Positions 36,621 to 49,472 of a stretch of DNA of 64,000 nucleotides are shown here, one piece after another (within the stretch, counting starts at the first letter, position 1; each line of letters opens with the position of its first letter). Source of the DNA: Taeniopygia guttata (taxonomy: Eukaryota; Chordata; Aves; Passeriformes; Estrildidae); assembly GCF_048771995.1 (NCBI RefSeq), contig NC_133026.1, positions 12,581,001-12,645,000 of the forward strand. The letters run 5' to 3'. Both the position numbers and the translations under genes were made by a program. Below the pieces are notes generated by a model. That model saw only the letters and a program-made list of their open reading frames with translations, had not been told where the DNA came from and ran no database searches.

Positions 36621-39600
36621 GTGATAAACAGTGTACACTGATCCAAAAACCTGATCTCCTTTTAGCTCAAAAAAACCAAACCAAAAAATCCCCAACCCCA
36701 CTCAGATATTTTCCTAGTGTGTGTGTATCTGCACAACATATATATAGAATTGTAAATGCAAAAGTGTACTACTTTTTGAAATGGAAAATTATAAAAAAAG
36801 TTTAAATAAAAAGCAATTACTCTTAGATGTATTCATTGTCCTGTGTATGTAAGGTGCTGATATCAGATAATAAATTGTAAACAACCAAAGTTTATATCTA
36901 AAAGAAGGTGTATATGAAATAACCCCAAGGTAATCCTATTCTAAAAAGAAGAGTAAATTATTTTCCAGCCTTTAAATGCTTTACATTCCACCTCTTGATT
37001 TTGCAATCACACCAGTTTTGTTAGTAAAACTTTAAATTTCATTAAATTTCTTGGTGTTTATAAGAGAGCTGGAGGCCTGGAAGGTGAAATAGCTTTGACA
37101 GATTTTATAGAAAAAAAATGCAAGTTATTTTTGTGAATGACATGTGTCCTTTTCATATACAGTGGAATATGATTCACAGTCCTGTTCTGCAGACATCTAA
37201 GGGTAAATCTAGAGTATAACCAAACATATAATATAATTAAACCTTTGGAGATTATTGTTAAATTAAATCAAAATGTGCTATAAAGAAATAAAATAAGCAC
37301 GGTTCATTTTCAGTTCTTAACAAAAGTATACCAAAGATTGCATTAAGCAAGTTCTTTGCTTCATTAAATCTTTGTGTCTAACAAAAAGAATGTTGTCTTT
37401 GTTCATGCATAGGGTTTGAAACACTTGCAAGTTACATAAGAACTAAACTGATTTTTTTTTGATAATACAAGATTGTCTTGCATCTCAGTTGAGATTTATA
37501 GGCTAAAAAAAAAGTGCAATCCCTACATTTATAGTTTTCCGTAAATCCAGACATTTTATCACTAAAGTCTAAAACCACCATAAGAACCTTGGAAGATTTT
37601 AAGAAAATTAAATAATACCATATGGACACTATCATTGGAATTTTTTATTCAAAACTGATTAGGTAACCTACAAATACTGATATCAGAGAGAAAAATGGAA
37701 GTAAAACCGCAGGAATGGCCACTAGAGCTGTGTGAAGTCTCCCAGATTTAGAGATAAATGGTAAAAAAGGGAGAAGGCTGCAAATTTTCAATTTTTTGGA
37801 TGACCTTCCAATCCTGCATAACAGCAATTTATTGCAGTATTTGAAAATTTAAAGAGTGATCATGAGGCTTGAATTATACATTTTTATTACCATAAGTTTT
37901 GCACAATCATATTATTGGCAAGTGATAAAGTAAATAAAAGCTATGTACAGGTTTTTTAACATATGGGAGTACACTTTTTTGGCCTTTCTGCTTTGTTTCA
38001 GTAGCATTTGTAGGAAGCTATTTTAAGAATTTACTGAATTTAAATTATAGCAACTGTGCTAATTTGCTTTGTGTCTCAATGCATTATAGAGACATTTTCC
38101 ATGCTGGTTGCAGATAGTGAGTCAATGAATGTAGATAGCCAAGCAGGGTTAAGAAATTTTATAAAAAGCTTTTTGACAACAGAATAATTATTCTGTACTT
38201 AAAATCTTACTTGAAATTTATAGGATAATATACTTCATTTTACCAATGCTAACATATCTGCTACCTATTTCATGGAAATACTCCGATGAATTAATATATG
38301 GGTTTCGATTTTTAAAAACTATAACAAGTGTAGTGTAATGCATGTGTGTATTACACCTTTAATACATCTTTAAAATATGTGTATTTCTCCCTTGAAATTT
38401 TCCTGTTCAACATCTTATTAGCTGCCAGAACAACTTGTGATAGCATAAAAATTTTAGTTTTTCTGAATCAAGTGAAGTGGGAATTATTTCCATGCCAAAA
38501 CACTTTGCTCAAGATAATTTGTGAACTCCTTTGAGAAGATCTAATTCATTGTAGTCTAAATAGATGTACTGAAACCACCAGAATCTCAAGTGACACATGC
38601 TGGAAGCTGTGTCACAAGACATTAACACCTGACCATTTATGATAGAAATTCCTGGTTTTTATGACTAGACCAGCTAAAGCTTTTAGAAAGTTTGTAGTAT
38701 CATGAATAATCATGGCAATAATAAATCAGTGACATCATCAGTATTGATAATGAGCTGCTCAATATGTACATGGTTGTACAGTTTATTAGGAGTCTTAAAA
38801 AAGAATTTTAGTCTTTATTATGTTTTGTAATTGTATTATAGTATTATATACCTAAACTAATATGAAAGCCTTGAAGAAGTTTGGAAATTCTTTGACATCT
38901 AGCAATATAAATATACTTTCAACTTCTGAAAAATTGAATAAAATTCTCACTCTAAAACCAAAAATCCAAATCAGTCCTTACACAATCACCCATACTTTCC
39001 TCATAACTCTGTTTCCAAGGTAACAAGTAGATCATGTTAGAACTAAATTACAATGAGAAAGGGAACAACAACCTGCAACATCTCCATGTTAAAATTTTTG
39101 ACAAAGGTTTCTGTACCAAGGGTAGTGTATTGCAATATCCATAGATCAGTGACACTTAAAATTAATCTCTTAAACCTTAATATTTCTTCTTGTTGTCTTT
39201 ATTCATTTTGGTTTAGAGTATTTTTTCCCTGAAATACATTTTTTCCCTAATTGTAGTACAGTATGAAAAACACATATTGAAGTTGTTTCCTGTTACACTG
39301 AGTGCCACAGAGTTTCAAATTTAGGGACTGTGCCTTACTTGTTGATGGAAATTCTAGAGTGACAATAGAAAAGAAAAGTGGAGAAATGCTTTCATGAATT
39401 GAAAAGGGAGTCATCATATGACACACCTCACCTACCTTTGACCCTAAAAAAATCATATGCCTGGGAATTACTTTCTCATGAGATTGAAAAGAACCAAACA
39501 AATAAATAGAAACGGAGGTGATCTTCATGAGGTGCTTTACTATAGAGGACTGAAAAGCAACAAACTAATACTGTACGCTTACTCCCAGGTACACATCTGT

Positions 39601-39826
39601 CATGCAAGAAAAGAAACCTAGGTACTAAAGGCTCCTAAAGAGCTACCAGTGCTGCAAACAAATATATAAATTCACTATAATTCACTCTTGAAAGAAAGTG
39701 AACATTTCCAATGCTTTTGGAAAGCTGAAATATAGTTAATTCTCACAGACTGATTGTCACCTTCATGTCTAAGCTCCTCATCTTTAAGTTCAGGATTCTT
39801 ATTTCAGTGTATGATCTGAAATTTAT

Positions 39827-39955
39827 AAAAAAAAAACCAACAAACAAACAGCAAAACAACAATCCTCCACTATCACCACCACATAACAAAACAAACATAC
39901 ATAACAAAAACAAACCACATAACAAAACAAAAAATCCAGCAAAAAGTCCCCCTGT
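39827..39955. repeat. A/C-rich minisatellite (CATAACAAAACAAA units)
   Basis: A + strand tract nearly free of G and T. The 17-bp unit CCACATAACAAAACAAA occurs exactly at 39879-39895 and 39915-39931, with a diverged copy between them, so this is a short minisatellite inside an A/C-rich low-complexity run. It parallels the tract at 569-682. The mirror-image frame on the minus strand is rich in Leu, Phe, Gly and Cys only because of this composition. Confidence 0.85.
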
Positions 39956-42225
39956 ACTGAACAGGTCATTCATTTCAATAACTTGAAATGAGAACTATTG
40001 TTGCTGGTCAACAGTGTTCTGATTGCAGGGCTAGGAAATAGGGCCACCTGACTGTGCAACATAAGTGATAGGTAAATCTGGTTCAATTTGAGACTAAAGC
40101 AATTTGGAGCAATTCTACTCTCAATTGTTTGGGTTCAGTCTCTACTGATTCCATTACAAATGGCACCTTAAAGCTGGATGAATAGAGTAGATGCAATCTA
40201 GTAGAAATGAATGTTTATAGTCACACATATTAAGAAGCAGCAGGAATAAGTATTATTTGTTCTTCTGAGGATTTGTGAGTAACAGTTTTATCAAGATTTA
40301 GTGCTTATAGTCCATCCTTAAACATACTGAGAGCAGAGACTGTGAACTAGAAGATCACTTAATTCAATTTTAAAGTTGAGCCAAGAATGGGAGCTGAATA
40401 CAAGTGATCAGCTAAAATGCTCAGCATTGACAATTTGGCTTAACTGCACTTGTCAAAGCTGGGGCAGATGCATATTTTGCAGGACAAGAGATGTGGTAAG
40501 AAACACCTGAGATACAATCCCAGTGGGAAAGAATTTAAAACCCATGCACACTCAAAAGAGTAGTTTCTGCTTTCTAGCTTTTGCTAGGGAAAATGGACAA
40601 AATACCATTTGTGTAATTGGATTATGTCTGTGCTCCCATGGTATGGCTTTATCTTTTACAAAGTTTTGATGAGAGCTCTGTGATAATATTTCCATTCAGA
40701 GAAAAGCTGCCAGATTTTTTGGCTTTCCTCCAGTTCCACTCAGGAACAAATAATTTTGGCAAGTAGCCAGACATATTTTTTGTTTTCATTGTCAGTCATG
40801 GAAAGCAGTTCTTGAAATCTCTGTTTTTCCTAAGGTTTTTGTCCCATTAAAGGTGACTGCCACAAGTTCAGGTTGAATCATGAAATGTGCAAGCATTTCA
40901 GAAAGAAAATGCAGATGGAAATGGAGACCCCAAGCCTTATGAGTGGCAGCTACACTTGCATGTCTCCCCAGCTTCTCTATTTGAAAAAAAAAAAAAATCT
41001 ATAAAACAAAAATCCGAAGGTCGCTTTTCTGTATTTTATTTTACAAGTGATTGGCGGTGTTACTTTTACCAATTTACTTGCTTTGGATAACCTCCCCTAA
41101 AAGTTCTGCCCAAGGTGCAGAGGATGAGATATCTTTGACTACAGCGAGGTGAGCCTGCAGCTCATCCCACAGGATCAGCTTCTCACCATGCCCACATTGT
41201 ACATGAGTCCTTCAAGGCACAGTGAGGAGGCTTGGCAAGACTCCATCCTGTCCTTTTCTGTGCCTAAATAGGGTGGGTGGAAGGAGGAGAAAAAAAAAAA
41301 AAATCTTTTCCTGATTCTACCTTGTATTGACCACCACGTAACTGATTTCAGTGACCTGTAAGTACCTTCAGCTGTGGGCTGATGGCTTCTCCTTTTCACT
41401 GTCCTCTGACAAAAAAGCCTTTTGAGAATTCTTTGCAGGATACTTGGAGACCTACTGTAGATACAGTTTCTTTTTGTTTGTTTTCCTATTTTGTTTCATC
41501 AGCTGACTGCCTCCTCCATGCTCTGTAGGGGTAAGAGATGCTGGTCCCTGCCTAAAAGAACACACTTCAGCTGCAGGTGACACAATGAAAAACCCCTGAA
41601 CTTACAGTACCTGATGGGGCCAGTAGTGAAGAGCTTAACAGCTCTTAATAGCACGCTATTACAAATTTTTAAGGATTTTCTGTCTGCATTTTCAAGAAGA
41701 TTATAATTAATAGACCTTGCCTGAATAATTAAATGCAATCTATTTTCATAAATTATATCTGTCATATGATAGACCTAGTAATTAAATAATTGGAACTGGA
41801 AATCTAGAGCTTTATTGTACCTAAGAGAAAAAAGAAAAAAAAAAAAGCTGAATTCAATAATAAAAGTGAAGTGCATTTCAAGAACTGTCATTCAGACTGA
41901 GAGATTTCAACTTAACAAAGTGAGATGATTATGTAAAAATTTAATTCTGGACTGATAAGATTTCTTCCACACTTGTCTGTTTTTTGACGTGTTGCTACTC
42001 ACAATATTCTCTGACAGATGCTACTGTTTGTGCTTTCACTATTGTTAAAATGACCAAAGCTCACAAAAAATTGCAGCCAGAATTAATAACAAAAGACCCA
42101 TATATTCTTTTCATCTTTATTTCAGCCAATAGATGCATGTAAGTATGACAGCCTATGCATATTTAAAACTTTAGATGATAAGATAATTATTTGGGACTCT
42201 AAAACATTTAGCAAGAAATAATATT

Positions 42226-42240
42226 AAAAAAAAAAAAAAA
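42226..42240 (+). repeat. poly-A run (15 A)
   Basis: Fifteen A in a row after ATATT, in unique AT-rich DNA. Confidence 0.9.
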
Positions 42241-45114
42241 GTTTGCCAGCATCTGTGAGCTGCAGGTGAGATTAACAACTTGGTAATAAAACCTTGGGGA
42301 ATCCTTTTTTCTCCCTAAGAAATGTGCTATATTAACAAGAGTGGCAGGATTATGTGTGGACACTAGAACTTGCATTAGAATGTGACATAGGTGGACTAAC
42401 CTTAATGCCTTATTATTGCTAAGGTTTGCATAACTCTTTACTATATAAGTAGGACATGATATGTTTCCTTCATTTTATGGCTTTTTATCTTTAATCCAAG
42501 ACATACAAAGTACTAGAAATAGTTTTATTTTCAAATTATGTTAATACCTGATTCTAATGCTTTTTCATCTCTAGTTTTTCTTTTTATTCCACATATATAC
42601 CACAGATCAAATACCATTTTATGAAAATGCTTACATACAGAAGAACAAAATTTTTAAAAGAACACAAATGTTTAGTTTAAAATAATCCTTTTTCATATTT
42701 TTATGTGTATTTTTAACATTTCATCTAATTCCAGGGCTAACACAGAGACAATGAACAAATTTCATCACATTGTATTGCACTTTTATTGTCATGACTAAGT
42801 ATTGCTAGAAATGTGTTCTGACCTGGACTAAGACTTCAAGAATGTTTTTGCTGATATTGCACTAGGAAAAAAAAAAGTATTTTAAAATAGTGAAAAAATA
42901 CTCTTAGCTTTTGGAATCTGTCAAAAAATTAGAATTTTGAAAATAAATTTGTGCAAAATTTTTAATTAAAAATGTTTTTATTTGTTGAGTTTGCCCAAAT
43001 ATAATCCCTGCAAAATTTTAACTCTAATTAAATTCCAAGCTTCTGTTCCTTTTCGAGCTGAACTAGACTTTCTGCACATTGACAAAATGGTCCAGGCAGT
43101 TTCCACAAACTGAAGTTAAGTGCAGTGGCATTGGTCAATATAAATCAGAAAGGTGCTTAGAAGATTTTGCAGTCAGTTGCACCCAGTCAAGGTGCAGTGA
43201 ACTGCATGTTTTTCAAGACAAAAAGAAAAGGGTCAGTTATCTCCTCATTAATTTTCAAATAATTTTAATAATTTTTAACTTCATGTGTATTGAAAAGATA
43301 GAAAAAATGTGCTATATATCAAGTTAGTCAGTAGATGACAAATGATGGCCCCTCACCCCCAGCCCATATGCTACTTGCTGTGCAGATTGTGACTGAATAA
43401 ACAGAGTCCTATTGTAGGCAGAATTGTGATTTTTTTTTTTGCTGAATCATCACATCCTTTGTGCTCCTTCTGACTTTCCATGCATACCTTCTCCCTTCCT
43501 CTCTGTTAAATGATGGATTTCCCAAAGGCCAACTCCTTGTGAGGGTGTGTGGCCAAGTTCCTGTGGGCTCTTGAAACAGCAGACGTTTGAGGGGAGGGGG
43601 ACTTCTCTCACCCCCTTCACAGTTATGTATTGAAATTTGTCAGAGAATTAGCAATTATTTCACATGTTCTCACTTCCCTCTTCTTTTGAAGATTTTCTTG
43701 ATACCAAGTTTAGCAGTTTTGTCCTTAGCTGATGTGTGTGCAGCATACATTTTCTGTTCAGGTATTAAAATTTTAAGATCTCATTAGAGACCTTCTCTTA
43801 ACACAGTGAATTTATATCTTTCCATTCACTTATGTGAAGCACATGTGGCCGCTGATGATCCTGTGGTAGAATAATTATCCCATATTTAACAACTTATATA
43901 ACCTTGCATTCAGTAACTCAAGGTAAGGCTATTTTTACACAATTCAGTATTTGCTAGAGTTAGCACATTATGCAAAGTTATTCTAGTTAAAGAAGTGATA
44001 GAGCACTACAGGCCAGCTAAAATATACTAAAGAGAAAAGAGATGTTAAATGGGATCAGTGAAATGGTCTATCCACTCTTGAATTCTATTACAGCAGATAT
44101 TCAGTTCTAGTCTTAGAAAACCTGAAAAGAAACATCACCCTCTGTTCTTCTCCCAGGAAAGCTTAGCTGGCTGCATAAGTAATTCATTATTTTCCATTGG
44201 CTTGTCATATGAGTAATTTTTTAAGCAGTTTTCACCACCAAAATTGGCAGAAATTTCTCCTTGCAAACTGACAACGTGATCCGATTCAGTTAAAGAGGTA
44301 GAGTAGGGATTTTAGCAGGACTTCCACATAACTGTATTGACAAAATGTCCACAACAAACGGAAATAATTACATTTGAAATTGCAAGAAAAAAATTTAGTA
44401 GCAATCTCATTTGATATGTTTGAGAGTACAATTCATGGAAAATCTGAACGTGGAAGACATGACTGATCACTGCCTGGAGGAAATCATTCTGTCATAAGAG
44501 AAAAAACTGCATTTGTATGCAAAACCTTTTGGCATGTTCATAGAGAATCAAGGACAAGACTCTGGATCATCAATGTACTGTGAAATTTCCCACACAAAAT
44601 GTTTCATGTGCAGTCTTTTATTCTGCCCATTCCAACTGATGCATTTTCAAGGACTAAAATGATCTATACATTTACTTAATTTTCATCTATTTGATAGCAA
44701 AACCCAAGAGACAAGCTTAGTTTTTCACATGAGGATGTGAGCTTAGAATCTTCTCTGTGTTTACCATACATGTTCATCCTCAGTTATTCTGCCAAATTTA
44801 GAAGACAAATAGGTCTTTACGGAGTAAATTTTTTTATGTGATGGCTTAAGAGAAGGAATATGATTTGCTAAATGCAGAAAAGGGTTTGAAAAAATATAGG
44901 AATAGGAGCTTGGCACTGTAGAGAAGGACAGTGAGTAAAATCGCATCATAAAAATATTTAAAATAATAGAAAACTTCAGTGCTGGTTTCCAGTATACCCA
45001 TGACAAGGAAAGGTTTCTAGCAAGCACATTCTTATGAAATACAGGATGAGAATTTAAACAGCTCATCACTACCAGCAAGCCTGAAAATGGCAAGTAAAAA
45101 GTAGCATCAGGAAA

Positions 45115-45365
45115 CATTTTGGTTCCCCATAGCTGCTCCAGGACTTTCTGTGTCCCAGGAACTGCACCTGCAGGCAGCTGGGCAGCATCCTCCCGTGCCC
45201 AGCTCCGAGGCTTTCTGCACAAAATCCTCACACCTCCTCCCCTGGCACTGAGCACCTCCCTGAGCAGGAGTCACAGCACAGAATTTCCCTTCTCCCTCAG
45301 ACCAGGCCCATGGGGAGGCAGCCTGCAGTGGTATAAAACTTGTCATGGATTCATCGCACAATGAA
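45115..45365. other. GC-richer islet with TATAAAA
   Basis: About 220 bp of C- and G-rich sequence with a few CpGs (CCTCCCGTGCCCAGCTCCGAG-type composition) end in GTGGTATAAAACTT. The TATAAAA lies near 45333. Twenty-odd bases on, an ATG (45361) opens a 16-codon frame, MKALMKLLLLYSPSSR, before a stop. The layout of GC-rich DNA followed by a TATA box resembles a promoter or an LTR U3/R border, but the ATG is too close to the TATA to sit well inside a transcript. No LTR ends or primer-binding site were found. Confidence 0.25.
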
Positions 45366-46362
45366 AGCCCTGATGAAGCTTCTGCTCTTATATTCTCCTT
45401 CCTCTAGGTGAAATATGCATATGTTTAAAATCAAACATTAGAAAGGAAAAATTGGAAGGTGAAAGGATTTGGGATTTGAAGAATATAGCAATAATTTCAA
45501 CTGCTGCATGAAGATTGGGCTATTTTTAAACTACTTAAGGTTTCAGTTCCCTTTCGGTTTCATCTGTTTCCGTGCTTACTAGTAGCTCAAACAAACACAA
45601 CTCTGGCCTAATTCAAAAGAAATATCATCTGAACTTCATTCCATGCTGTCTCTAAAATAAGGAGGTGAATGGAGAGCTTGAGAAGTCAGGTTCTATTCAG
45701 ATGAAAACTAAAGTCCATTTACTTTATGAAGCTTGAAAGAAACACTTGACTTCAGGTATTCTTCCCCTTACAGTCATGAGTGACCAAATTAAATTTTACT
45801 GATTTATGCTTTCAAGATACTGTCATGCATAATAAATGTCTACATAAAGAAGCTCTAATAAGAAAAAAATATTTAACTGCTGTTCTCTATAGCTGCAAAT
45901 GCACAAAATATGAAATTGAATAGTTTTTATTAGAGTTTTAACTTTGAAAGTCCAGTGATACTGTGAACTTGGTGATATAAATTAAGTCAGTGAATAAATA
46001 AAATATAAAGTCAGTGAAGTTGAAAAGTCAATTTTTCTTCTTGTATAGAGCAGCAGAGTTCTACAAAAAATTATCCAAGCTCTGTCAAATTGCACCATTC
46101 ATATAGCAAAGTAACTCAGGATAACTGTGTGTGGCATAATTTTTCCCAGTCTACTTGCAACTCATATTTTCACCTAGAGATATGTGAGTGTCTATACATG
46201 CAGCTATTTGCTGAATTTTTTATGAGCTCATTTATTGTTGTTTTCACTTAAACCTGAAATTAAGTAGCTAAGATTTTTTCTTGCTAAGATTATCTTAAAA
46301 ATGATCAGAAATCAAAATAATGACTTGTGACTTCCCTGTTCCTGTCAGTAAATGGCTATTGG

Positions 46363-46377
46363 AAAAAAAAAAAAAAA
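46363..46377 (+). repeat. poly-A run (15 A)
   Basis: Fifteen A followed by CAAAAAAA. The run encodes the lysine stretch inside the 157-codon frame at 46320-46793, which argues against that frame being a gene. Confidence 0.9.
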
Positions 46378-47404
46378 CAAAAAAACTTGTATATCCTGAC
46401 TTTTCAGCAAGTCTGTTCAGTTTTTTGATGCAGGCATTCTGGGAGGCTACATGGATCTTTGGGCCTCAGTTCTTATACCCAAGCACTTATCTACCCAGAT
46501 GTGTGAGCTTCCTACACCCAAAAGGGTGTTGTATTCAGATACTTCACTGTTGGAAAGCATATGCATACCCTCTTTGTATTTCTAATTCATTTTTTTCCTA
46601 CTCTAAAGAATGCTATAATTTTATTTTTGATATATTTTATTTTGCTGATGTGGAAGGTAATCTCAGTGATCTCACTGCATCTACTAATGCAATCTGTCAA
46701 GCTTTAGAGATTACACTGCAGGGGCTGTTTTCAGAATTGCACTGGATCAATAGCACAAGATTGTTTAAGCACACTTGCCTTCTTCCCACCTGAAGCAAAT
46801 GGTTTGATTATCTCTTCACAGAGATTATGACACAAGGTGCTGACTATGGTTTTAATTTTATTTGATTGATGGATTTAGATTTCAGCTGCACACTATCTAA
46901 CTATGCTTATCCACCCACAGTTCAGTTGCCACATTGATATGCCCTGTTTTTGTGCCTGTATGTCTCATCTGAAGAGTGGAGATGATATAGTGGAATAATA
47001 ACTCTCCAGTTTAATATTCTGTTGAGCACCCCCAACTACATCTCTGCAAATGCAAAGCTGAGAAGTTTGCTCATTACATTTCTGAAAGCTGTTATCTTAT
47101 TGGCCTTGGAATATACTGAAAGAAAATAGAAGCCTCAGAAACCAAATGAAAGGCATTAAAAGTAAAAGCCCAGAAGCTCAGTTATTGAGCTGAAAGAAGT
47201 TACTTACATATGAAAGAAGCAAGAAAAATAAGCCGTTTGCCCCAGGCCGCCTGATTTGTGAGGGACTCATTACATTACAACAGATGTAGTCTGGAGCTGC
47301 TGGTATTTTTTTTCTTTTATCATAAGTTTGCAAAAATCATTCTGAGATTGTACATATTATGTCTCATAGTCAGACTCCCTACAAATGAAATCAACTTTCT
47401 TGCA

Positions 47405-47443
47405 GGAAAAAAATAAAAAGAAAGAAAAAAGGAGAGAGAAAAA
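47405..47443 (+). repeat. A-rich homopurine tract
   Basis: Thirty-nine bases of A and G on the + strand, interrupted by a single T, ending in GGAGAGAGAAAAA. Confidence 0.8.
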
Positions 47444-48474
47444 CTTTGTAAAATATCACAATATGTCACAATGTGGTAAGATATTTATTTATCTACTACT
47501 CTCCTATTGTACAGTACAATCAACATAATTGCAAAGGCAGTCTTCACTCTATTAAGATTCTTTTCCCACAAACATTGATAGAGATGCAAGTAATCCAGAA
47601 AGGCCTTGGAGATTTGTGATATCCACCAGTTTGGCTCCCATTATAATTCACCTTGCTAGGATTTGTATGGTAGGAAATGGGCAGCTGGACTGAAGGTGCC
47701 CAGTCTCAGTTTTGGTAGACCAATGGCGTCTTGTCATCAGCCTTACATTAATAGAAGAGGAAAGTATACCAAATATAACTAAACAACCATTTATATTTCC
47801 ATACTCAGTAGTATCCAAAGAAGCTTAAATCCACAATAAAATTTTTTATTGGGTGGATTTTTTATAGTCAAAAGCCAGCAAGGAAAGTCCATCAGTTTGT
47901 CGAAATGCCAGTGTTCCCCATCCTTCTGCACATTACCATAATGCCCATACCTGGTGGTGTGGACATGTGTTAAAGACTTAGCTTTGTCCTGTCATAAAGT
48001 AATGCACAACCCCTATACCAAATATATTGAATTTCTGTATTTTAAACTTCTTTTTTCTTTAATTAATCATCATAAAAGGTCGAAAAGTATCTTAATACTC
48101 TATTACATGCACACAAATTATTGCTATTTTTTCCCTGTTCAAGATCTAATAGCCTATCTGTCCAAGCTGTGAAATCAAACCCTAGGTCTCCAATTAAGAG
48201 TCAATCACATAAATCTTGAGATAGAGAAGGAGCACAAACACTTGTTCAGAGGTTCAGGGTTACATTATGCCTTTAATTATGATGACCTTTCCCCATGCAC
48301 TGCTTTAATATGGAAATCATGGACTGGAATGAATGCTTTTTATCTTTAGATTAGGTTGGTGTAAAGCTGCTATTTGACTTGGTCTTTATGACAAATACCA
48401 AAAGCCAAATTCTGACCTCATGTGCAGTGATATAAATTTAAGGTTTCTCTATAGATTTTCATTTGGTATTAAAG

Positions 48475-48498
48475 CACTAATTAGTTCACTAATTAGTA
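48475..48498. repeat. tandem pair of ACTAATTAGT palindromes
   Basis: The 12-bp unit CACTAATTAGT(T/A) occurs twice in tandem. Each unit contains the perfect 10-bp palindrome ACTAATTAGT with a TAATTA core, so two identical homeodomain-type sites lie 12 bp apart, close to one helical turn. It is either a simple duplication or a paired binding site. Confidence 0.75.
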
Positions 48499-48621
48499 CG
48501 AATCACCGGGCTCCTCTTTAAAACATGTATGCAGTGTGAATAACAGAAAGAAGAGAAGTTTTTAATAAAATGCAAGCTTTATTTCAGCAATAGTTCTTTC
48601 ATACTTAATTATCTGTTAATT

Positions 48622-48633
48622 GGGGGGGGGGGG
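48622..48633 (+). repeat. G-tract (12 G)
   Basis: Twelve uninterrupted G, unusual in this AT-rich window. It is likely length-variable and error-prone in sequencing. Confidence 0.9.
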
Positions 48634-49023
48634 AAGTAATTAAAGGCTATTGAAAAAAATACAATGTAATTTCAAATATTATGGAAGATAGATACTTTAA
48701 CAGGATTATGTTTATGATATAAACATGGACTGCCTGGGTTAAATAAACATGGATGAAGTAAACATTGAAATAAATTTTGGATGCAATAAGCATGACCATG
48801 TAATAAACATGAACCATTGACCCTGGAAAGGAAAGGAGACCAAGAAAGCTAATTTGTATTCAAAACTCTTGTCCTCCAAGCTCAAGAGCTGTCCATTCCA
48901 GTGAGCAGGAAACTGAAATATCAGGAAGCCTATGTGGATGAACATGGAGCTTCTGCTAAAATTGAAGCAGAAAAAGTATATGGAAATACAGAGTTCTGAT
49001 CTTCCCAGAGTCAGAGAGATGTA

Positions 49024-49472
49024 GAGTTACTGGAGAGAGGCCAGCAAAGAGTCATTAAGATGATTAAGGGACTGGAGCCTGTCTTGTATGAGGAAAGACT
49101 GAAGGGAGTGGGCTGCTCAGAGCGAAAAGAAGGCTCAGAGGGAAACCCACCAATGCGCATAAATATGTGAAGAGAGGCAGTAAAGAAGACAGAGACAAGT
49201 TCTGGACAAGCTGCCTCAAGGACAAGAGGCAGTGAGCACAAATTTAAAAAACAGGAAGTTACATCTGAACATAATGAAATACTTTTGGAATGTGAGGGTG
49301 ACAGAGCAGTGGTACAAGTTGCCCAAGTTGTGAAGTCTTCATTCTTGGAAATCTTCCAAAGTGTCTGGACATCATCTTGGACAACCTGCTCTAGGTGCCT
49401 CTGCTTGAGCAAGTGGGTTGAATCAGATAACCTCCAGAGTCAACCTCAAAAACTTTGTGATTCTATGATTTC
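49024..49472 (+). mobile_element. CR1 LINE, 3' fragment
   Basis: A roughly 450-bp CR1 copy covering the ORF2 C-terminus and 3' UTR. The start keeps residues LLERGQQRVIKMIKGLEP and LYEERLK, followed by a frameshift where GLFSLEKRR is expected. Further on, nucleotide blocks GACAAGAGGCAGTGAGCACA, GTGAGGGTGACAGAGCA, AACCTGCTCTAGGTG and TTGAATCAGATAACCTCC match the avian CR1 type in which the element ends in CTTTGTGATTCTATGATT. The 3' UTR differs clearly from that of the 21980-22661 and 29055-29178 copies, so this is another subfamily. It is dead. Minus-strand open frame 49011-49412 is an antisense shadow of it. Confidence 0.95.

Larger units (their letters stand above)
34479..49023. other. long non-coding unique stretch
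   Basis: Over 14 kb without a supportable gene. It holds a purine-rich patch (36146-36203), GC-richer islets (36410-36620 and 45115-45365), a CAAA-type minisatellite (39827-39955), poly-A runs (42226-42240, 46363-46377), a purine tract (47405-47443), a tandem palindrome pair (48475-48498) and a G12 run (48622-48633). The two longest open frames of the window lie here (minus 44761-45255, 164 codons; plus 46320-46793, 157 codons). Neither has a domain, and the first changes base composition abruptly along its length, unlike a real exon. Confidence 0.6.

Noticed and set aside
39743-39973. Hydrophobic minus-strand frame rich in Leu, Phe, Gly and Cys
   Set aside because: It is the reverse of a CAAA-type minisatellite, so the membrane-like look is a composition artefact.
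44761-45255. Longest open frame (minus strand, 164 codons)
   Set aside because: It runs from a GC-rich patch into AT-rich DNA with an abrupt composition change, has no domain or splice context, and such a length is expected about once by chance in 64 kb of this composition.
46320-46793. 157-codon open frame on the + strand
   Set aside because: It reads through a 15-A run as poly-lysine, begins in unique AT-rich DNA and shows no family motif.
49011-49412. 133-codon minus-strand frame
   Set aside because: It is the antisense of a sense-strand CR1 remnant.
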